This document shows positions 46,101 to 57,445 of a DNA stretch of 64,000 bases, one piece after another (positions within the stretch are counted from its first letter, which is position 1; every line of letters starts with the position of its first letter). This DNA is from Maratus speciosus (Eukaryota > Arthropoda > Arachnida > Araneae > Salticidae): the NCBI GenBank assembly GCA_963932465.1, contig OZ010799.1:284156083-284220082 (forward strand), written 5' to 3'. Below the pieces are notes generated by a model. It did not search any database. It had not been told where the DNA came from and saw only the letters and a program-made list of their open reading frames with translations. Both the position numbers and the translations under genes were made by a program.

Positions 46101-47435
46101 TAAAAAAATTGATCTACTTAACATATGAACTTTATGGGACATCTCTTTTTCAGTGTTGTCAAATCTATCAAATTTTTTATTCAGAAAGTTTGATTGTACA
46201 AGAAATGTTAAATAGTTATTTTAGCTTTATGCAATAAAAGATTCCATTAATAAAATATATAAAAAATACAATACAAAATTTCTAGAGGTAATTCGGAATA
46301 TCTCAATAAAATATCTACCAGATTTGGCAACGCTGGTGTTTATCTTAAAATCCTAAGAACATTTCATTGAATATTCAACAAAGATTTTTATAGTGATCCT
46401 CTGTAAATTGTAATTTCATTTTACATTGCTTAATTATATAAATATTTCAATTAAATTTATATTATTAATATGTATTATTCGGTTAAGGTTCTCAACAATA
46501 CTACATACAATTTCCAGATAATGATAAATAAATGTTAACAATTATTAATATTTTGTCAAAATTACCACAATACATAGAAAAATTTGGTATTTTTTAATGA
46601 AATATTTATATATTTGAACACACTTAGACAATTTCTGATACGTCAAATCGTTTTGCTTGGATACCATGAGAAAATCTGTTGTAACAGTGCAGATTGTTAA
46701 AGCTTGTCATAGGTTCTCTTTCACACAAAAAAATTTTACTGCAAAAATAATATAATAAATAATACTTCCGCTATTTTAGCGAATTTTAATTAAAATATAA
46801 TCAAATTAACGACATTGAATCGTTTTCTTTTAGAAATTTCTATTTAAAAATTTTGTTGCTAATCTGTTTTGCGTACATATCTAATTAACCTTCTAAAAAC
46901 TAATTAAAAATGGGGATATTTTGCCCGTTTAAACGGAAAAATGCTAATGAAAGAACATTTTCGTTGATATTAGTACAAAGCTTTTTTATAAGAAAATTTT
47001 CACAACTTATTATAGGTCATCTCCATAATCTAAAAGTCATAACATACGAACATTTTGGCCCTTCACAAGGTGATAGAGCATAACAACCTAGAAAAGTATT
47101 TCACGTGATATAAAAAAATATAAATATTTAGTATAAATGTTATATAAAAATTTTACTTGCAACATTCATTTAAATTATCCTAAATTATCCGTCATATCCG
47201 TCATATCCATTATTTACTTATTTCTTAATACTATCTATTATTTAAATTCTAGTTAAATTCCTATAAACTTAAAACGCGTATCTTAACAATTATCTTATTC
47301 GAAATCTTTACCGAAACTTTTAACCCCGTCATTAATTTTTATCAGCTACCAAAACTGTACTATTCTGAGCGAAGTTACTTTTATTTTTCGAAAGTTTATA
47401 AAAAACATTTTGCTATTTTTTTATTTATTCCATGA
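43130..47435. other. AT-rich DNA, no gene recognised
   Basis: Long AT-rich stretch. It contains short imperfect repeats (ggtcatacaat near 45469-45535; aaaattgactgtt near 45165). A ttggcaacgctgg phrase near 46323 resembles the one at 57932. No splice-bounded open block or RNA gene was found. Confidence 0.45.
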
Positions 47436-47439
47436 ATCA

Positions 47440-48175
47440 ACTTCCCGCCCACCTGTCTAGCGTCAGACGTATTACAGTGAAATTCCTCAGTGAGTCGATC
47501 CGGAACTCGTTCTCTATTACGCCCCTCTCTCGCTCTCCATTAGTTGAGTGACGGATCGCATTTCATTCTATGTCTCATTCCTGAATTCGTTTGGTTCGTC
47601 ATGAAGTTTACATTTCAATCTGTATTCCTACACGAGTCCTTACAAAACTATCGTGCATGAGGTCAGAGATAGATTTTTTGTGCGGTTCGATTGTTTTGAA
47701 AATTTGTTACCAGGTGTGTTATCGTCCATTAGAACATCTAAATTTGTCCGTAAGATGTGTTTAGCATGGAATATTAATTCGTGCTCTAACGTGAAGGCTC
47801 TGCGAAAACTCTCGCAATGTGGGAATTGTTCGCGTTTTTATGTGTGGTTGAATAAACATTTTCAAATGATTTTAGCCTTTGTTTTAATGGGAAAACTACC
47901 GGATTTCTTAATCCGTTACTTACCGTTCATACGGCCTGGCCTACATTTGTCTGCTTCATGAATCGCTGGAGTTTTGATTGAACTTAGCCTATCTCACTAC
48001 TAGAAACAAATCGATATAGTTGACTAAATTGCTCCACTGCAACCTGTCCAAAGTGCCAATATTCCACTATATTGATGCCTCCAGCAGCAATGTTTCACTA
48101 GGTCGTACGAATTTTATGCAACCTCACCAATGCCTAAATAGGATTTAGAGATAGTCCAGCAGGTCATATTATAGA
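47440..48175 (+). other. GC-richer island, candidate promoter and first exon
   Basis: About 700 bp with clearly higher GC and many CpGs (cccgcccacctgtctagcgtc, gagtcgatccggaactcg, ttacgcccctctctcgctctcc, gtgacggatcgc). A tcagtga initiator-like phrase lies near 47488 and a CAG/gtgtgt donor-like site at 47713. It ends at an (AT)n tract. This is the strongest sign of a host regulatory or exonic region in the right half, but it is inferred from composition only. Confidence 0.35.
47653..47961 (+). CDS. 102-codon open frame in the GC-richer island
   Basis: Starts with ATG (MHEVRDRFFVRFDCFENLL) and contains four cysteines in the middle (MCLAW, SCSNV, QCGNCS) and a hydrophobic stretch (MILAFVLMG). 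It matches no family I recognise. Composition is less biased than chance frames elsewhere. It may be spurious, part of a non-coding exon, or interrupted by an intron at the gtgtgt site. Confidence 0.2.
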   Translation: MHEVRDRFFVRFDCFENLLPGVLSSIRTSKFVRKMCLAWNINSCSNVKALRKLSQCGNCSRFYVWLNKHFQMILAFVLMGKLPDFLIRYLPFIRPGLHLSAS

Positions 48176-48181
48176 TATATA

Positions 48182-48183
<2 letters not shown>

Positions 48184-48226
<43 letters not shown>
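48184..48226. repeat. (AT)n microsatellite
   Basis: Uninterrupted AT dinucleotides over about 43 bp. Confidence 0.95.
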
Positions 48227-48229
<3 letters not shown>

Positions 48230-48637
48230 AACAGCAGTTTAAATGCTTCAAATATTCAATTTTTTCGAGTTTCGATAACATGTAAAATGGAATCATTAAT
48301 AGTACATGGTTAACCGTGTTCATAAACATCTAATTTGACGTAATCTGAAATCTGAAACACTGACAAATTGCTATTGCTATTTAAATAAAAGTAACTTGAT
48401 TCGCGATTTCAGAAACACATTTATATGTTTAGCTTTCTAATACTGCATTTTTAGTGATTGTCTCAGGTATTTTATTGCTCAATAATAATTTTATCAGAAT
48501 CTGTTTTACATAATATACAATATAATATGAAGACAGGCTTACTAAATCTTCGAAATCCTCGATTATATAATACAAACAATTCCACTAAATTTCAGTTGTA
48601 TTTTTAAAGAATCAAATTTAGCAGACATGCTTACGTA
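48227..48637. other. AT-rich DNA, nothing supported
   Basis: No gene or repeat recognised between the microsatellite and the Tc1-like element. Confidence 0.45.
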
Positions 48638-49586
48638 CAGTCGTGGAAAAAAAAGTAAACACCCCCTACTAACTCCTCAACAAATTATCGTAGAAGAAAG
48701 TTACTGGTATCGAACGATTGGAAAAAAAATCTACTTTTAAATGATGTATATGTCATAGGCTTAGCCACCGAATTTCAAGTCATTTGGATGATAAGTTTTT
48801 GAATTATAAACATTCAAAATTTACTGCCTCTAATGGTAAATTACATTTTCATATTTTTATTTATAACTCCAGAAATTATGCTCCTAATGTGCCAATTTTT
48901 TCTGTAGCAATAATACTAATATACCCAAACATAAATACGCTGAATTTGCATTTTTTATAATTTTATGATATGAATTATGAATTATGGAATGAATTCGAAA
49001 AAATTATGAATTGCAACCTACAATTTTTTTTGATGGATTTAGATTTATTAAGTCCTGATTTATGGAAATCCGAAATTTCACGTTTTTCTTCCGAGTAGTT
49101 TTCAAATTATGCTTAAAAAACGGCAAAATGATGGTTTAACGTGCCGTCTATAATAGAAGTGACTAGATATTTTGAAATTTCTTCTGCTGTCCTGTAATCT
49201 AGCAGGCTTCATTGATTTCTTAAGGTGCCTTGATCAAAACGGGGGCTCTCTCGGTTAACAATCCAGTTCCGAATTTGGATACAGCCCTTAAAATACGCTC
49301 GTTTTAAAATAATTAATATTTCAGAAACTTATGGTACGAATTGCATAAAAATTTGTTTTTAGGCTAATTGAATAGTGTAGAGTTCATTTTTGTTGTCATA
49401 ATTTTGTACTGCTATTGAAAAAAACAAAGTTATGGTTCGTTTCAATATGTAGATGGCCCCCTAAGCAAATTTTATCTATACCATTTAAAAGTAGACTTCA
49501 TTTCCAATCGTTTGGTACCAGTAACTTTCTTCTACGATAATGTGTTGAGGAGTTAGTAGGGGTGTTTACTTTTTTTTCCACGACTG
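48638..49586 (-). mobile_element. Tc1/mariner-like non-autonomous element, copy 2
   Basis: A 949-bp element with the same cagtcgtggaaaaaaaa TIRs and TA flanks as 26611-27667. Its interior is in the opposite orientation (cgagagagcc-type and attaattatttt lines appear as reverse complements). About 100 bp of one TIR-proximal region is missing compared with copy 1. No open transposase frame. Confidence 0.85.
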
Positions 49587-49589
49587 TAC

Positions 49590-50581
49590 ATTATTATAAC
49601 ATATTTTTTACATAAGCTAGAGTTTTTATCTTGACATTGCATGAGTTAGCTTTTATTTAGAGGGTTTTTTTTTTTTTTAATTCTGAGTAAGTGATCAAGA
49701 AATAATTCCCTAATTAAAAGACTCTTCAATGATTTTTCCTGTTATTTACAAGATATTCTTATGATTTATTAATATTCAAATATTAGCAGCTGGTTTCCAC
49801 TACTATAGTTAAACAATTGCTTTTTAATCTCATTTTTATAAAAAATAAATAAATAAATTTTATTCTAAAAATGAATGTAATTGTATCCCATTAAGCAATT
49901 ATTCAAAAGAACTAAATGACGTAAATTCTTTCAAAACTCTTTAATTAGTTCTTCAGAATTTTTCATACAAGTATTTAATTAAATTTTTAGCGTAACTAAA
50001 AGCTTATTGAAGCTTAAAGATTCGTTGAACAAATTAATTTATTCATTAATGCGCATGCGATATGAGTATTTAAAGCATATGTTTTACATGATAAGAGATG
50101 ATATCTCATTATGAGCAAACAATATTTAATCCATATAAATAAAATTAATTTTATGGTATTTATTTTTGAGGATAAGAAAACTTAATGGTGAATTAAATGC
50201 TGATCAAAAAAATAAGTATTACAGGTATAAGAATTGTTCTGAAAAAGAAAAAAATGATTGGGTTTGCAAAGTGAAACGTGAAATAGTCCCAAAATTAAAA
50301 AGACGCATTTCTTTTCCCTTTGCGTATGTTTTAGTGTAAAGGTACACATGTTTTGGAGGATATTGCACAAATATTTCAAGAAATACCTCGCCATTTTACT
50401 CTCAATGTTTCAAATGTAAAGAATATATTTTTCACTATTGGCAAACTGTTCCGATTCTAGCACTAATATTTTCTGTAGTATGTATATCCAACATTAAACC
50501 AATATTGGTGTTTCATTATACATTATACATATAGCCGATGAATGTAATGTTGTGGAAATAGTCGGCTATTACATAAACAAT
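49590..50581. other. AT-rich DNA upstream of the LTR element
   Basis: Nothing supported. The minus-strand frame at 50182-50394 is low-complexity. Confidence 0.45.
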
Positions 50582-50586
50582 ACAAT

Positions 50587-50836
50587 TGTCATATCTCAAT
50601 AATAGTTGAGATCTGTATTAATAGATGGCAGCACCATACACGGACAGTCTGGAATTGTAAGGCAATGCACGTAGCCGAGAATATTTCTGCGCAGTCGTAA
50701 GATGTGTTTTGTTCTGAGAGCTGAGCTTAGCAGCTGCTGTAAATAATGTATATAATAAACTATAAGTAATATTATAGTTATGCTTTCTTCCTTAGTTAAG
50801 AGTAATTAGTTATAATAAGAGAGCGGCGTTATAAAA
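50587..50836 (+). repeat. 5' LTR
   Basis: Starts tgtcatatctcaataatag and ends gagcggcgttataaaa. It contains a tatataataaac stretch near 50750 that could serve as TATA and/or polyadenylation signal. The boundary is set by comparison with the 3' LTR and the ACAAT duplication; it does not end in the usual CA. Confidence 0.93.
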
Positions 50837-50837
50837 G

Positions 50838-50855
50838 TGGCGACGAAAATCGGAT
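50838..50855 (+). promoter_or_regulatory. Putative primer-binding site
   Basis: tggcgacgaaaatcgg follows the 5' LTR by one base. A tggcga start is common in primer-binding sites because it pairs with a tRNA 3' end (...CGCCA). Which tRNA is used cannot be decided here. Confidence 0.55.
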
Positions 50856-50953
50856 TTAACCCAAATTAAAAAGCAGTAAAAAATTTTTCGTATGAAAAAA
50901 AAAAAAAAAAAAAAAATCTTTTTTGAAAGAGAAAAAGAAAAGTGGCACGGAAA

Positions 50954-51079
50954 ATGGCCGATAAAGATATAACTTCTCTGAGTCGCATGGAAGAATATAA
51001 TGCAAATGTTTCTTGGACTATTTACGTCGAGAAAATTGATTTCTATTTCAAAGCTAATAGCATAAAAATGATGATATGA
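50954..51079 (+). pseudogene. gag: gag, N-terminal piece (ends at a premature TGA)
   Basis: Opens at ATG 50954 (MADKDITSLSRMEEYN) after a poly-A stretch in the leader and stops at 51077-51079, 41 codons on. The similarity-like gag frame then continues in another frame, so a frameshift lies just before this stop, in an A-rich run. Small hydrophobic/aromatic residues around WTIYVEKIDFYF are typical of the start of Ty3-type capsids. Confidence 0.75.
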
Positions 51080-52221
51080 AAAAGAATATTTTATTAATTT
51101 CTGTGGGAACAACATTTGCTATTTTACGAGATATTGTTGTTCCGAATACGCTGAAAGAAATCAGTTACTAGGATCTTTTAAAGAAAGCTAAGGATCATTT
51201 TTCACCACGCCCTAGTGAAATTGTCGAACGATTTAAGTTCCAGAAACGACTAAGGAAGCAAGGTGAGAACATAGCTGATTTCGTACGAGATTTGCGTCGG
51301 TTATCCGAACATTGCAACTTCGGAAATACGTTTAATGACTGCCTGCGTGATCAGTGTGTATTTGGGATACAGGATGAGAAGATACAGCAAAAATTACTGG
51401 ATTCTAGAGACTTAACGTTCCAAACAGCGATGGAAATAGCTGAGTCATTTGAGATAACTGAGGCTGGAGTGAAATCCCTACACATCGGAGATACTACGAC
51501 TGTCAGTCAAGTGCGTGTTCCGAAAGGAGAGAAATCGAAAGTAGAGAAGTATACTCATGCACCTAAACCTAAAGAAGATAAATTCGCGCCTGAGAAACCG
51601 TGTTATAGATGTTCTAAAAAACATAACCCCAAGTTATGCCCTTTTAAATCTGCAGAATGCCATTTCTGCCATCGATTGGGACATTTAAAAATTTGTTGTC
51701 GTAACAGAAACTTTGGAATGAAAAGTGAGAAACCTTTTAAGAACAGAAAAATTAAAACTGTTCAGGAAGAATATTGTTTAAATTTCATAGACGACAACTC
51801 CAATAAGGTGTCATGGATTAAATCGGTTAAAATAAATGGTGTAAATATACAATTTGAAATTGATAGCGGTGCGGCTAATACTATTGTAAGTGTTGCTTAT
51901 AAATTGTTCTCAGGTAAGCTGCCTTTAATTAAATCTAATATTAAGTTGCAAACTTGTACTAAAGATTCCTTAACTGTTTTGGGGGAATTAAAAGTAAATG
52001 CTGTTGTTGATGAATATTCTATACCTGATTTAAGAATATTGGTAATTAAACAGGAGGGCCCGAGTCTAATCGGAAAAACTTGGTTAAAAGCATCAAAATT
52101 ATTTTGGCCTAATATAAATATGATTAAAAGCATTTCGAAAGATGATTTAATTAGAAATTTTCCTAATGTTTTTGCTGACGGGATCGGAACAATAAAGGGT
52201 CCTCCCGCGTCAATAAAATAG
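51080..52221 (+). pseudogene. gag-pro: gag C-terminal part plus protease
   Basis: One frame from about 51080, with an in-frame TAG at 51169-51171, then open to TAG at 52219-52221. Numbered from codon 51292, two zinc knuckles lie at residues 104-116 and 123-136 (CHFCHRLGHLKICC is a CX2CX4HX4C box), followed by the aspartic protease active site DSGA at 191-194 and a GKTWL flap-end motif near 261. Capsid lies upstream. The order and spacing match Ty3-type gag-pro. The two amber stops break it. Confidence 0.88.
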
Positions 52222-52687
52222 AAAAAAGATGCAAAACCAGTTTTTCTTAAGTCTCGACCTGTTCCTTTTGCTTTAAGGAAAGCTACTGATGTTGAATTGG
52301 AACGATTAACTAATGAGGGTATTTTAAAACCTGTTGATCATATCAGAATGGGCTAGTCTTATAGTAATTGTTCCTAAGCCTAATGGTTCTGTTAGAATAT
52401 GTGGTGATTATAGAGCAACAGTAAATGCAAATACTGAAAATGATAATCATCCTCTTCCTAGAATGGAAGAATTATTTTCTAAATTATCAGGTGGTAAATT
52501 TTTTACTGTTTTTGATTTAAAAGATGCTTATTTACAACAACCTGTAGATAAAGAAAGTAGCAAAATTTTGACTATAAATACTCATAAAGGTTTGTTTAAT
52601 GTGTTACGATTAGCATTTGGGGTAAAATGTGCTCCTGGTATGTTCCAAAGAAAAATTGAACATTCAACATATTTAAAAAAAATTTGA
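52222..52687 (+). pseudogene. pol: Reverse transcriptase, 5' part
   Basis: The gag-pro frame reads on after the TAG for about 45 codons and stops; from about 52334 the RT continues in the next frame. Visible motifs are SEWASLIVIVPKPNGSVRIC (fingers), FDLKDAY with the first catalytic aspartate (residue 61 of the second piece) and LAFGVKCAP. It ends at TGA 52685-52687 after an A-run that likely caused the shift. Confidence 0.9.
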
Positions 52688-52852
52688 ATATGTTGGTGTA
52701 TTTTTAGATGATGTTATTATTAGTGCTAGAAATGAATCAGAACATTCTGAAAGAGTTGAAAATGTTCTGAAATGCTTTTCTGAGCATGGTATAAGATTAA
52801 ATAAGGATAAATTAAAATTTATGGTTTCGGAAGATTTCTTATTTAGGTCATA
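52683..52852 (+). pseudogene. pol: Reverse transcriptase, catalytic FLDD piece
   Basis: A third frame carries VFLDDVIIS at about 52698-52724, the equivalent of the YxDD catalytic box, followed by a conserved KLKF-like segment. It runs into a stop at about 52851 where a further frame change occurs. The piece is too short to stand out as an open frame on its own. Confidence 0.85.
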
Positions 52853-53730
52853 AAATATCTCAGGAAGGAATTAGACCTATTCCCGAAAAAGTTAATACTA
52901 TTATGTATGCTCCTATTCCAAATAATGTGTCACAATTGCGTTCATTTTTAGGCTTAATTTCTTATTATAGAAACTTCCTGCCTAATATTTCAGATGTTTT
53001 AGAACCTTTACATAGATTATTAGACAATAATGTAAATTGGACATGGTCAGAAAAGCATGAAAAAGCGTTTCAAAAAGTGAAACAATTATTAACTACATCT
53101 CCTGTTTTAGTATTATATGATGTAAACAAAGATATAGATTTAAACTGTGATGCTTCTGAATATGGTATGGGGTCAGTTTTAAGCCACATTGTTAAGGGTA
53201 AAGAGAAACCTATTGCTTATGCTTCGAGAACTTTAAATAAAACTGAAAGAAATTATGCCATGATTGATAAAGAAGCTTTATCTGTAATGTTTGGTGTCAC
53301 TAAATTTCATCAATATTTAGCTGGAAAATATTTTAAAATTATAACAGATCATAAACCTTTTATTAGATTATTTGATCCTGTTAAAAAGGTACCTGATACA
53401 TTATCACCTAGAATGCTGAGATGGTCGTTAATGTTAGCTGGGTATGATTATACAATTGAGTATCGCGAGGGTAAAAATAATAAAAATGCTGACGCATTAA
53501 GCAGATTACCTCTTCCAGAAACTGTAAATTTAGTAAATAATCCTGCGGAAATAATCTGTGTTTCAAATAATGATAATTGGCCTATTACTTCTAAAACTAT
53601 TGCAAAGTGGACGACTGAAAATCCTGTAACTAAACAAATTTTAGAGTGGGTGTTACACTGGTGGCCGAAAAAGGTTAACAAGAAGAATATCAACCATATT
53701 TTCATAGAAGGGAGGAAATTTCCTGTCTAG
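52845..53730 (+). pseudogene. pol: RT connection domain and RNase H
   Basis: Open from about 52845 to TAG 53728. Numbered from ATG 52903: RSFLGLISYYRNFLP (13-27) is the RT thumb/connection signature; RNase H acidic residues are D83 (CDASEYGMG), E124 (DKEAL), D149 (TDHKPF) and D195 (NADALSRLP). All four RNase H carboxylates are present, so this domain is the least damaged. Confidence 0.92.
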
Positions 53731-54053
53731 AAAATTGTCTATTGTGGGGACATAGAGTGATCGTACCAGAGGAAGGTCGTGAATATATATTAAAATTACT
53801 ACATTCCGTTCATCAGGGTATATCGAGCATGAAAGCGAAAGCTAGGGGGGTAGTTTAGTGGCCAAATATGGATAAAGAAATTGAACAAATGGTAAATTCT
53901 TGTAATAGATGTCAGATGTTTGCGAGGGATTGTCCCAAAATGGAACCCTTGAAATGGAAATCTGAACTGCCCTGGGAAAGGATCCATATAGATCATGCCG
54001 GTCCTTTTGAAGGTAAAATGTTTTTAATAGTAGTCGATTCTTATACTAAATAG
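53731..54053 (+). pseudogene. pol: Integrase zinc finger and start of catalytic core
   Basis: HSVHQ (histidine pair) appears near 53806, an in-frame TAG lies at 53856-53858, and then from 53868 come CNRC (cysteine pair) and HIDHAGPF with the first core aspartate (residue 42). A TAG at 54051-54053 ends this piece at a place where the family normally has tryptophan. Confidence 0.88.
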
Positions 54054-54296
54054 TTGGAGGTAGAAATAGTACCCAGGTCTGATAGTAAAACTACAATTAA
54101 GGTATTAAGAAGAATTTTTGCCACATTTGGATTACCTGTTGAATTGGTCAGTGATAATGGTTCCGCGTTCACAAGTGATGAATTTGAGGAATTTCTTAAA
54201 AATAATGGAATTAAGCATACGCCTGTTCCATCTTATCATCCGTCTTCGAACGGACAAGCGGAAAGATATGTGCAAAGTGTGAAAAAATTGTATTAG
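54054..54296 (+). pseudogene. pol: Integrase catalytic core, second piece
   Basis: Same frame as the previous piece, directly after its TAG. Contains the second aspartate (SDNGSAF, residue 34) and the glutamate (NGQAER, residue 70), giving the D-35-E spacing of retroviral-type integrases. Stops at TAG 54294-54296, after which the frame changes. Confidence 0.9.
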
Positions 54297-54321
54297 AAAT
54301 CTAGATAAAAGTGACATAACA

Positions 54322-54984
54322 TTGTCAATTTCACGATTTTTGTTAGAAAATCATTCCGCTCCTCATTCGGTGACTGGTAAAACTCCAGCTGAATTAATGT
54401 TTGGAAGGCCAGTTCGAACAGCCCTTCACTTGGTATTATCATCAAAACCTAAAATACAGCAACCCCTTCACAAATATAAGCTTCATGATTTAGTTTTTGT
54501 TAAAAATTTTGGAAAAGGGGAGAAATGGGTAAAAGGAAAAATTATGAAATTATTGGGGAGTAGATGGGTTTTAGTAAATAGATGTGATGGAGTAATGTGT
54601 AAACGTCACGTTGATCAGTTGAGACGTAATAAAGAAATAAGTTATGAAATACCAGAAAGAGTTATAGAGATAAATCGAAATGATAAACTAATGTCAGACA
54701 AAGTTGAAAATATGGGACATAGTGGTAAAAATTACAGTGATTATGATAGGTATGAAAGGGTTAACCAAAACCGTTTTTCGGGAATTAATGGAAAAATAAA
54801 AGAGCAGCTTAATAATGATGATACTATAGAACCAAGCCAATCTCAGCCTTCGCGTGATATTGTGGCAAGTACAGTTGTGAGTAATAAAAATGATGTTACG
54901 ACAAATAAAACTGCGAAAGACAATTTGACTGAAACTTATAACGAGGACTGTAAAGAAAAGTGCTCCAGTTCGAAGAAGTCATAG
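54322..54984 (+). pseudogene. pol: Integrase C-terminal region
   Basis: 220 codons. HSVTGKTPAELMFGRPVRT is the typical end of Ty3-type integrase cores, then a small beta-rich segment (EKWVKGKIMKLLGSRWVLV) resembling the GPY/F-type domain, and a polar tail rich in N, S and K. No chromodomain is recognisable. The natural stop lies 28 bp before the polypurine tract. Confidence 0.85.
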
Positions 54985-55008
54985 AACAAGATTGCCTGTA
55001 GTTCGTTT

Positions 55009-55026
55009 GAACTATGAGGGGTGGGG
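55009..55026 (+). promoter_or_regulatory. Polypurine tract
   Basis: Purine-rich tatgaggggtgggg directly abuts the 3' LTR, where plus-strand DNA synthesis is primed in LTR elements. Confidence 0.8.
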
Positions 55027-55276
55027 TGTCGTATCTCAATAATAGTTCAGATCTGTATTAATAGATGGCAGCACCATACACGGACAGTCTGGAATTGTAA
55101 GGCTTTGCACGTAGCCGAGAATATTTCTGCGCAGTTGTAAGATGTGTTTTGTTCTGAGAGCTGCACTTAGCAGCTCCTGTAAATAATGTATATAATAAAC
55201 TATAAGTAATATTATAGTTATGCTTTCCTCCTTAGTTAAGAGTAATTAGTTGTAATAAGAGAGCGGCGTTATAAAA
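55027..55276 (+). repeat. 3' LTR
   Basis: Aligns to the 5' LTR without gaps over 250 bp. About 10 differences by eye, including tgtcg/tgtca at the start and ggctttgc/ggcaatgc. Followed by ACAAT. Confidence 0.93.
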
Positions 55277-55281
55277 ACAAT

Positions 55282-56480
55282 CAATATTGTTTTGCACTAG
55301 GAAATGCATTTCATTTTTCGTCTAGTTTAAATTGAATAAAACCATACTACGGAAGCTGTTTATTACTTTTTTTTTATCATACCGTAATTTCAAATTTTAA
55401 ATAACGGCAAAAAAATCTTATTCGCAACATAAAATTGTGAAATGCGACAAGCAGGAGCAAGACACGAGTCTTCGAGTCTTCGAGTATTGTCCCTGTCTTC
55501 AAAGTGGTATTATGCCTTTTTTATACCTGAAGAAGAAAGAAGTTCTTTCGAAAGTCCTACTGCATTTCTTAATTTTATGGTGGTATTACAATTTTTTTTT
55601 TTGCTTTTATTTTATCAGAACATTTTGTCAGTATTTTGACATAATTTTATTCATTATTATTGCCATTGTATAATTTTTAAGTTTTTGAAATTTTTGGATT
55701 ACACAAATTAGTGTTAGTTATAGGGAGATAATTATAAAAAATACTAATAGCTGGAATGTTATTTGTTAAATCATATTTGTAAAAATGTATTTCATAATTA
55801 TTTCTAATAAGTAATACATTTAATTTGAGTGCACTAACTGTGCAGTTGTTTGTGCAGATTGTGCATAAAGTTAGCTGCTTTTCCAAATGTAGTAAAAAGG
55901 ACTGAGATTAAGCGATAAAATCAGTTATGATTATTTATTAATTTTAATGCTTATAATACTTTCATTAAATTCTAAAAAAGCTTTGTCTCATAAACGTGAC
56001 AAAAGCCAAACTGAAAAGATACTTTTGAATTTTTCATAGCACAGAAAACAGGAGTAGATGGGGAATCAATATAGTTATACTTTTTTATGCTTGCTCTAAT
56101 TTGCTTCAATATAAATATAATGCATATTATATAAACATTTCAAAAGAATACATATCTATAAAATTTTAAAGTTTTTGAGACACTGCTTGAATTTAATGCC
56201 TTATTCTACAACAAAATTAAAAGTGCAGTATACATGGACTGAACAGATGTAAGAAAAAAAAATATATACTTTGAATGTTTAGTGCGAAAATTTCACAGAG
56301 TTTGTTTGTAAAATATTAAAGTATTTTGAAAATGCGTTTCGTTTTAATTACTTAAAATAAAATACATGGTGATTTCAATTAAAGTGTCCCTGATTAGAAA
56401 ACACTGCAAAGACAATCCATGGACGTATTTGGAATATATACATTTCAGATCATTGAGAAATTATTGAAGCAATAAAATGA
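55282..56480. other. AT-rich DNA, nothing supported
   Basis: Contains a slightly GC-richer phrase (gacacgagtcttcgagtcttcgag) near 55460 with a 9-bp tandem. The small frames at 55437-55673 are probably chance. No repeat family recognised. Confidence 0.45.
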
Positions 56481-56482
56481 TA

Positions 56483-56971
56483 CAGTATTACTCTGACTTA
56501 CGTACCCTCGACTTATGTCACCCAGCATTTACGTCGTCTGCTGGACTAAAAAAAATCCTTAATTAAAACGCACTTTGAACTTTTTTGAACAATTTTGGTT
56601 CTATGAAAAGAAACTTTCTCGCGACAGTCACGTGATAGCAACAAACAAATAAAAAAGTTACTAGAAAATGCTTAGAGAACTCATTATGCTGTTACAAAGA
56701 GCTTCTAATGAAAAAAAAATTATCTGTTCAAACTTCATTACAAGATCTTTCACATCCTCAACGACTCGAACGGGACAGTTAGAAGAACAGTAAATTGTAA
56801 GTTAACAACTTAATAATTTATACCAATTCTATTGCAATCGCTTTTTTTTTTTTTTGAGAATTTTTATTATTTATCCTTTTTTGCTTATCTAAATGTACCT
56901 CGACATACGTCTTTTTCGATTTACGTCGCGACTATTTGAACGAATTACTGACGTAAGTCGAGGTATTACTG
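56483..56971. mobile_element. 489-bp pogo/Tc1-type MITE
   Basis: TA-flanked. The right end, read inward, is cagtaatacctcgacttacg; the left end cagtattactctgactta..taccctcgactta is a diverged match. Farther in, gtcgcgacgtaaatcg/tttacgtcgt also pair. CAGTAATACCTCG-like TIRs with TA duplication are typical of pogo/Tigger-like elements. No transposase frame. Confidence 0.78.
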
Positions 56972-56973
56972 TA

Positions 56974-57335
56974 TTTACAAAAGTGATGCCGATATTTGAA
57001 TATGTTGTACTGTAAGAAATATAGTGTAGTGAATTTTTTACGGTGGCACTAGATTTGGAGACCATCATATGAAGGATGATCGTGTACATTTATAGATTCA
57101 CACCATGCAAAACAGAAACTTTGGTCGCGCAGAGATATGGATAACACACACTATCAATGGCACGTGACTAATATACCAGCTAACAAACGTTCTATAAGCT
57201 ATCTCAAACTGTGCTGAAAGTGCACATTGTGCTAGAGGGATATCAAATAATAGCATGCCACGACATCATTCTCAGCAGCACGTAACCCATCATTAGAACT
57301 ATCATTTTAACACAATCAAACTGATTGTTAAACTT
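56974..57335. other. Unassigned DNA before the tRNA foldback
   Basis: Moderately AT-rich; no gene or repeat recognised. Confidence 0.4.
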
Positions 57336-57373
57336 ATCATACGAATTGAATATTTCGAACTGAGCAAAAAAAG

Positions 57374-57420
57374 TCCAGGCTGGGAATCGAACCCGGATCC
57401 TTGGCTTTCAAGGCAAATCT
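57374..57420 (-). tRNA. Half tRNA-like sequence (opposite arm)
   Basis: On the minus strand, the anticodon arm (loop CTTGAAA), variable loop and T arm (ccgggttcgattcccag) match the plus-strand module; the acceptor and D arm on the 5' side are absent. The anticodon triplet reads UGA in this copy. Confidence 0.55.
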
Positions 57421-57445
57421 GAGCGAAATATGCTGGCTGGTTGTC

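Larger units (their letters stand above)
50587..55276 (+). mobile_element. Ty3-type (mag-like) LTR retrotransposon, full length, inactivated
   Basis: 4690 bp, bounded by 250-bp LTRs and a 5-bp direct repeat ACAAT (50582-50586 and 55277-55281). The order gag, protease, reverse transcriptase, RNase H, integrase identifies Ty3/gypsy. Small size, two zinc knuckles and the absence of an env-like frame suggest the mag group; the clade is an inference. The internal region carries about ten stops or frameshifts, so it cannot encode a working polyprotein. The LTRs differ at about 10 of 250 positions. Confidence 0.93.

Noticed and set aside
51897..52133. Minus-strand frames opposite the LTR element (also 53448-53705, 53799-53996, 54132-54317)
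   Set aside because: Shadows of gag-pol on the complementary strand with no domain of their own.
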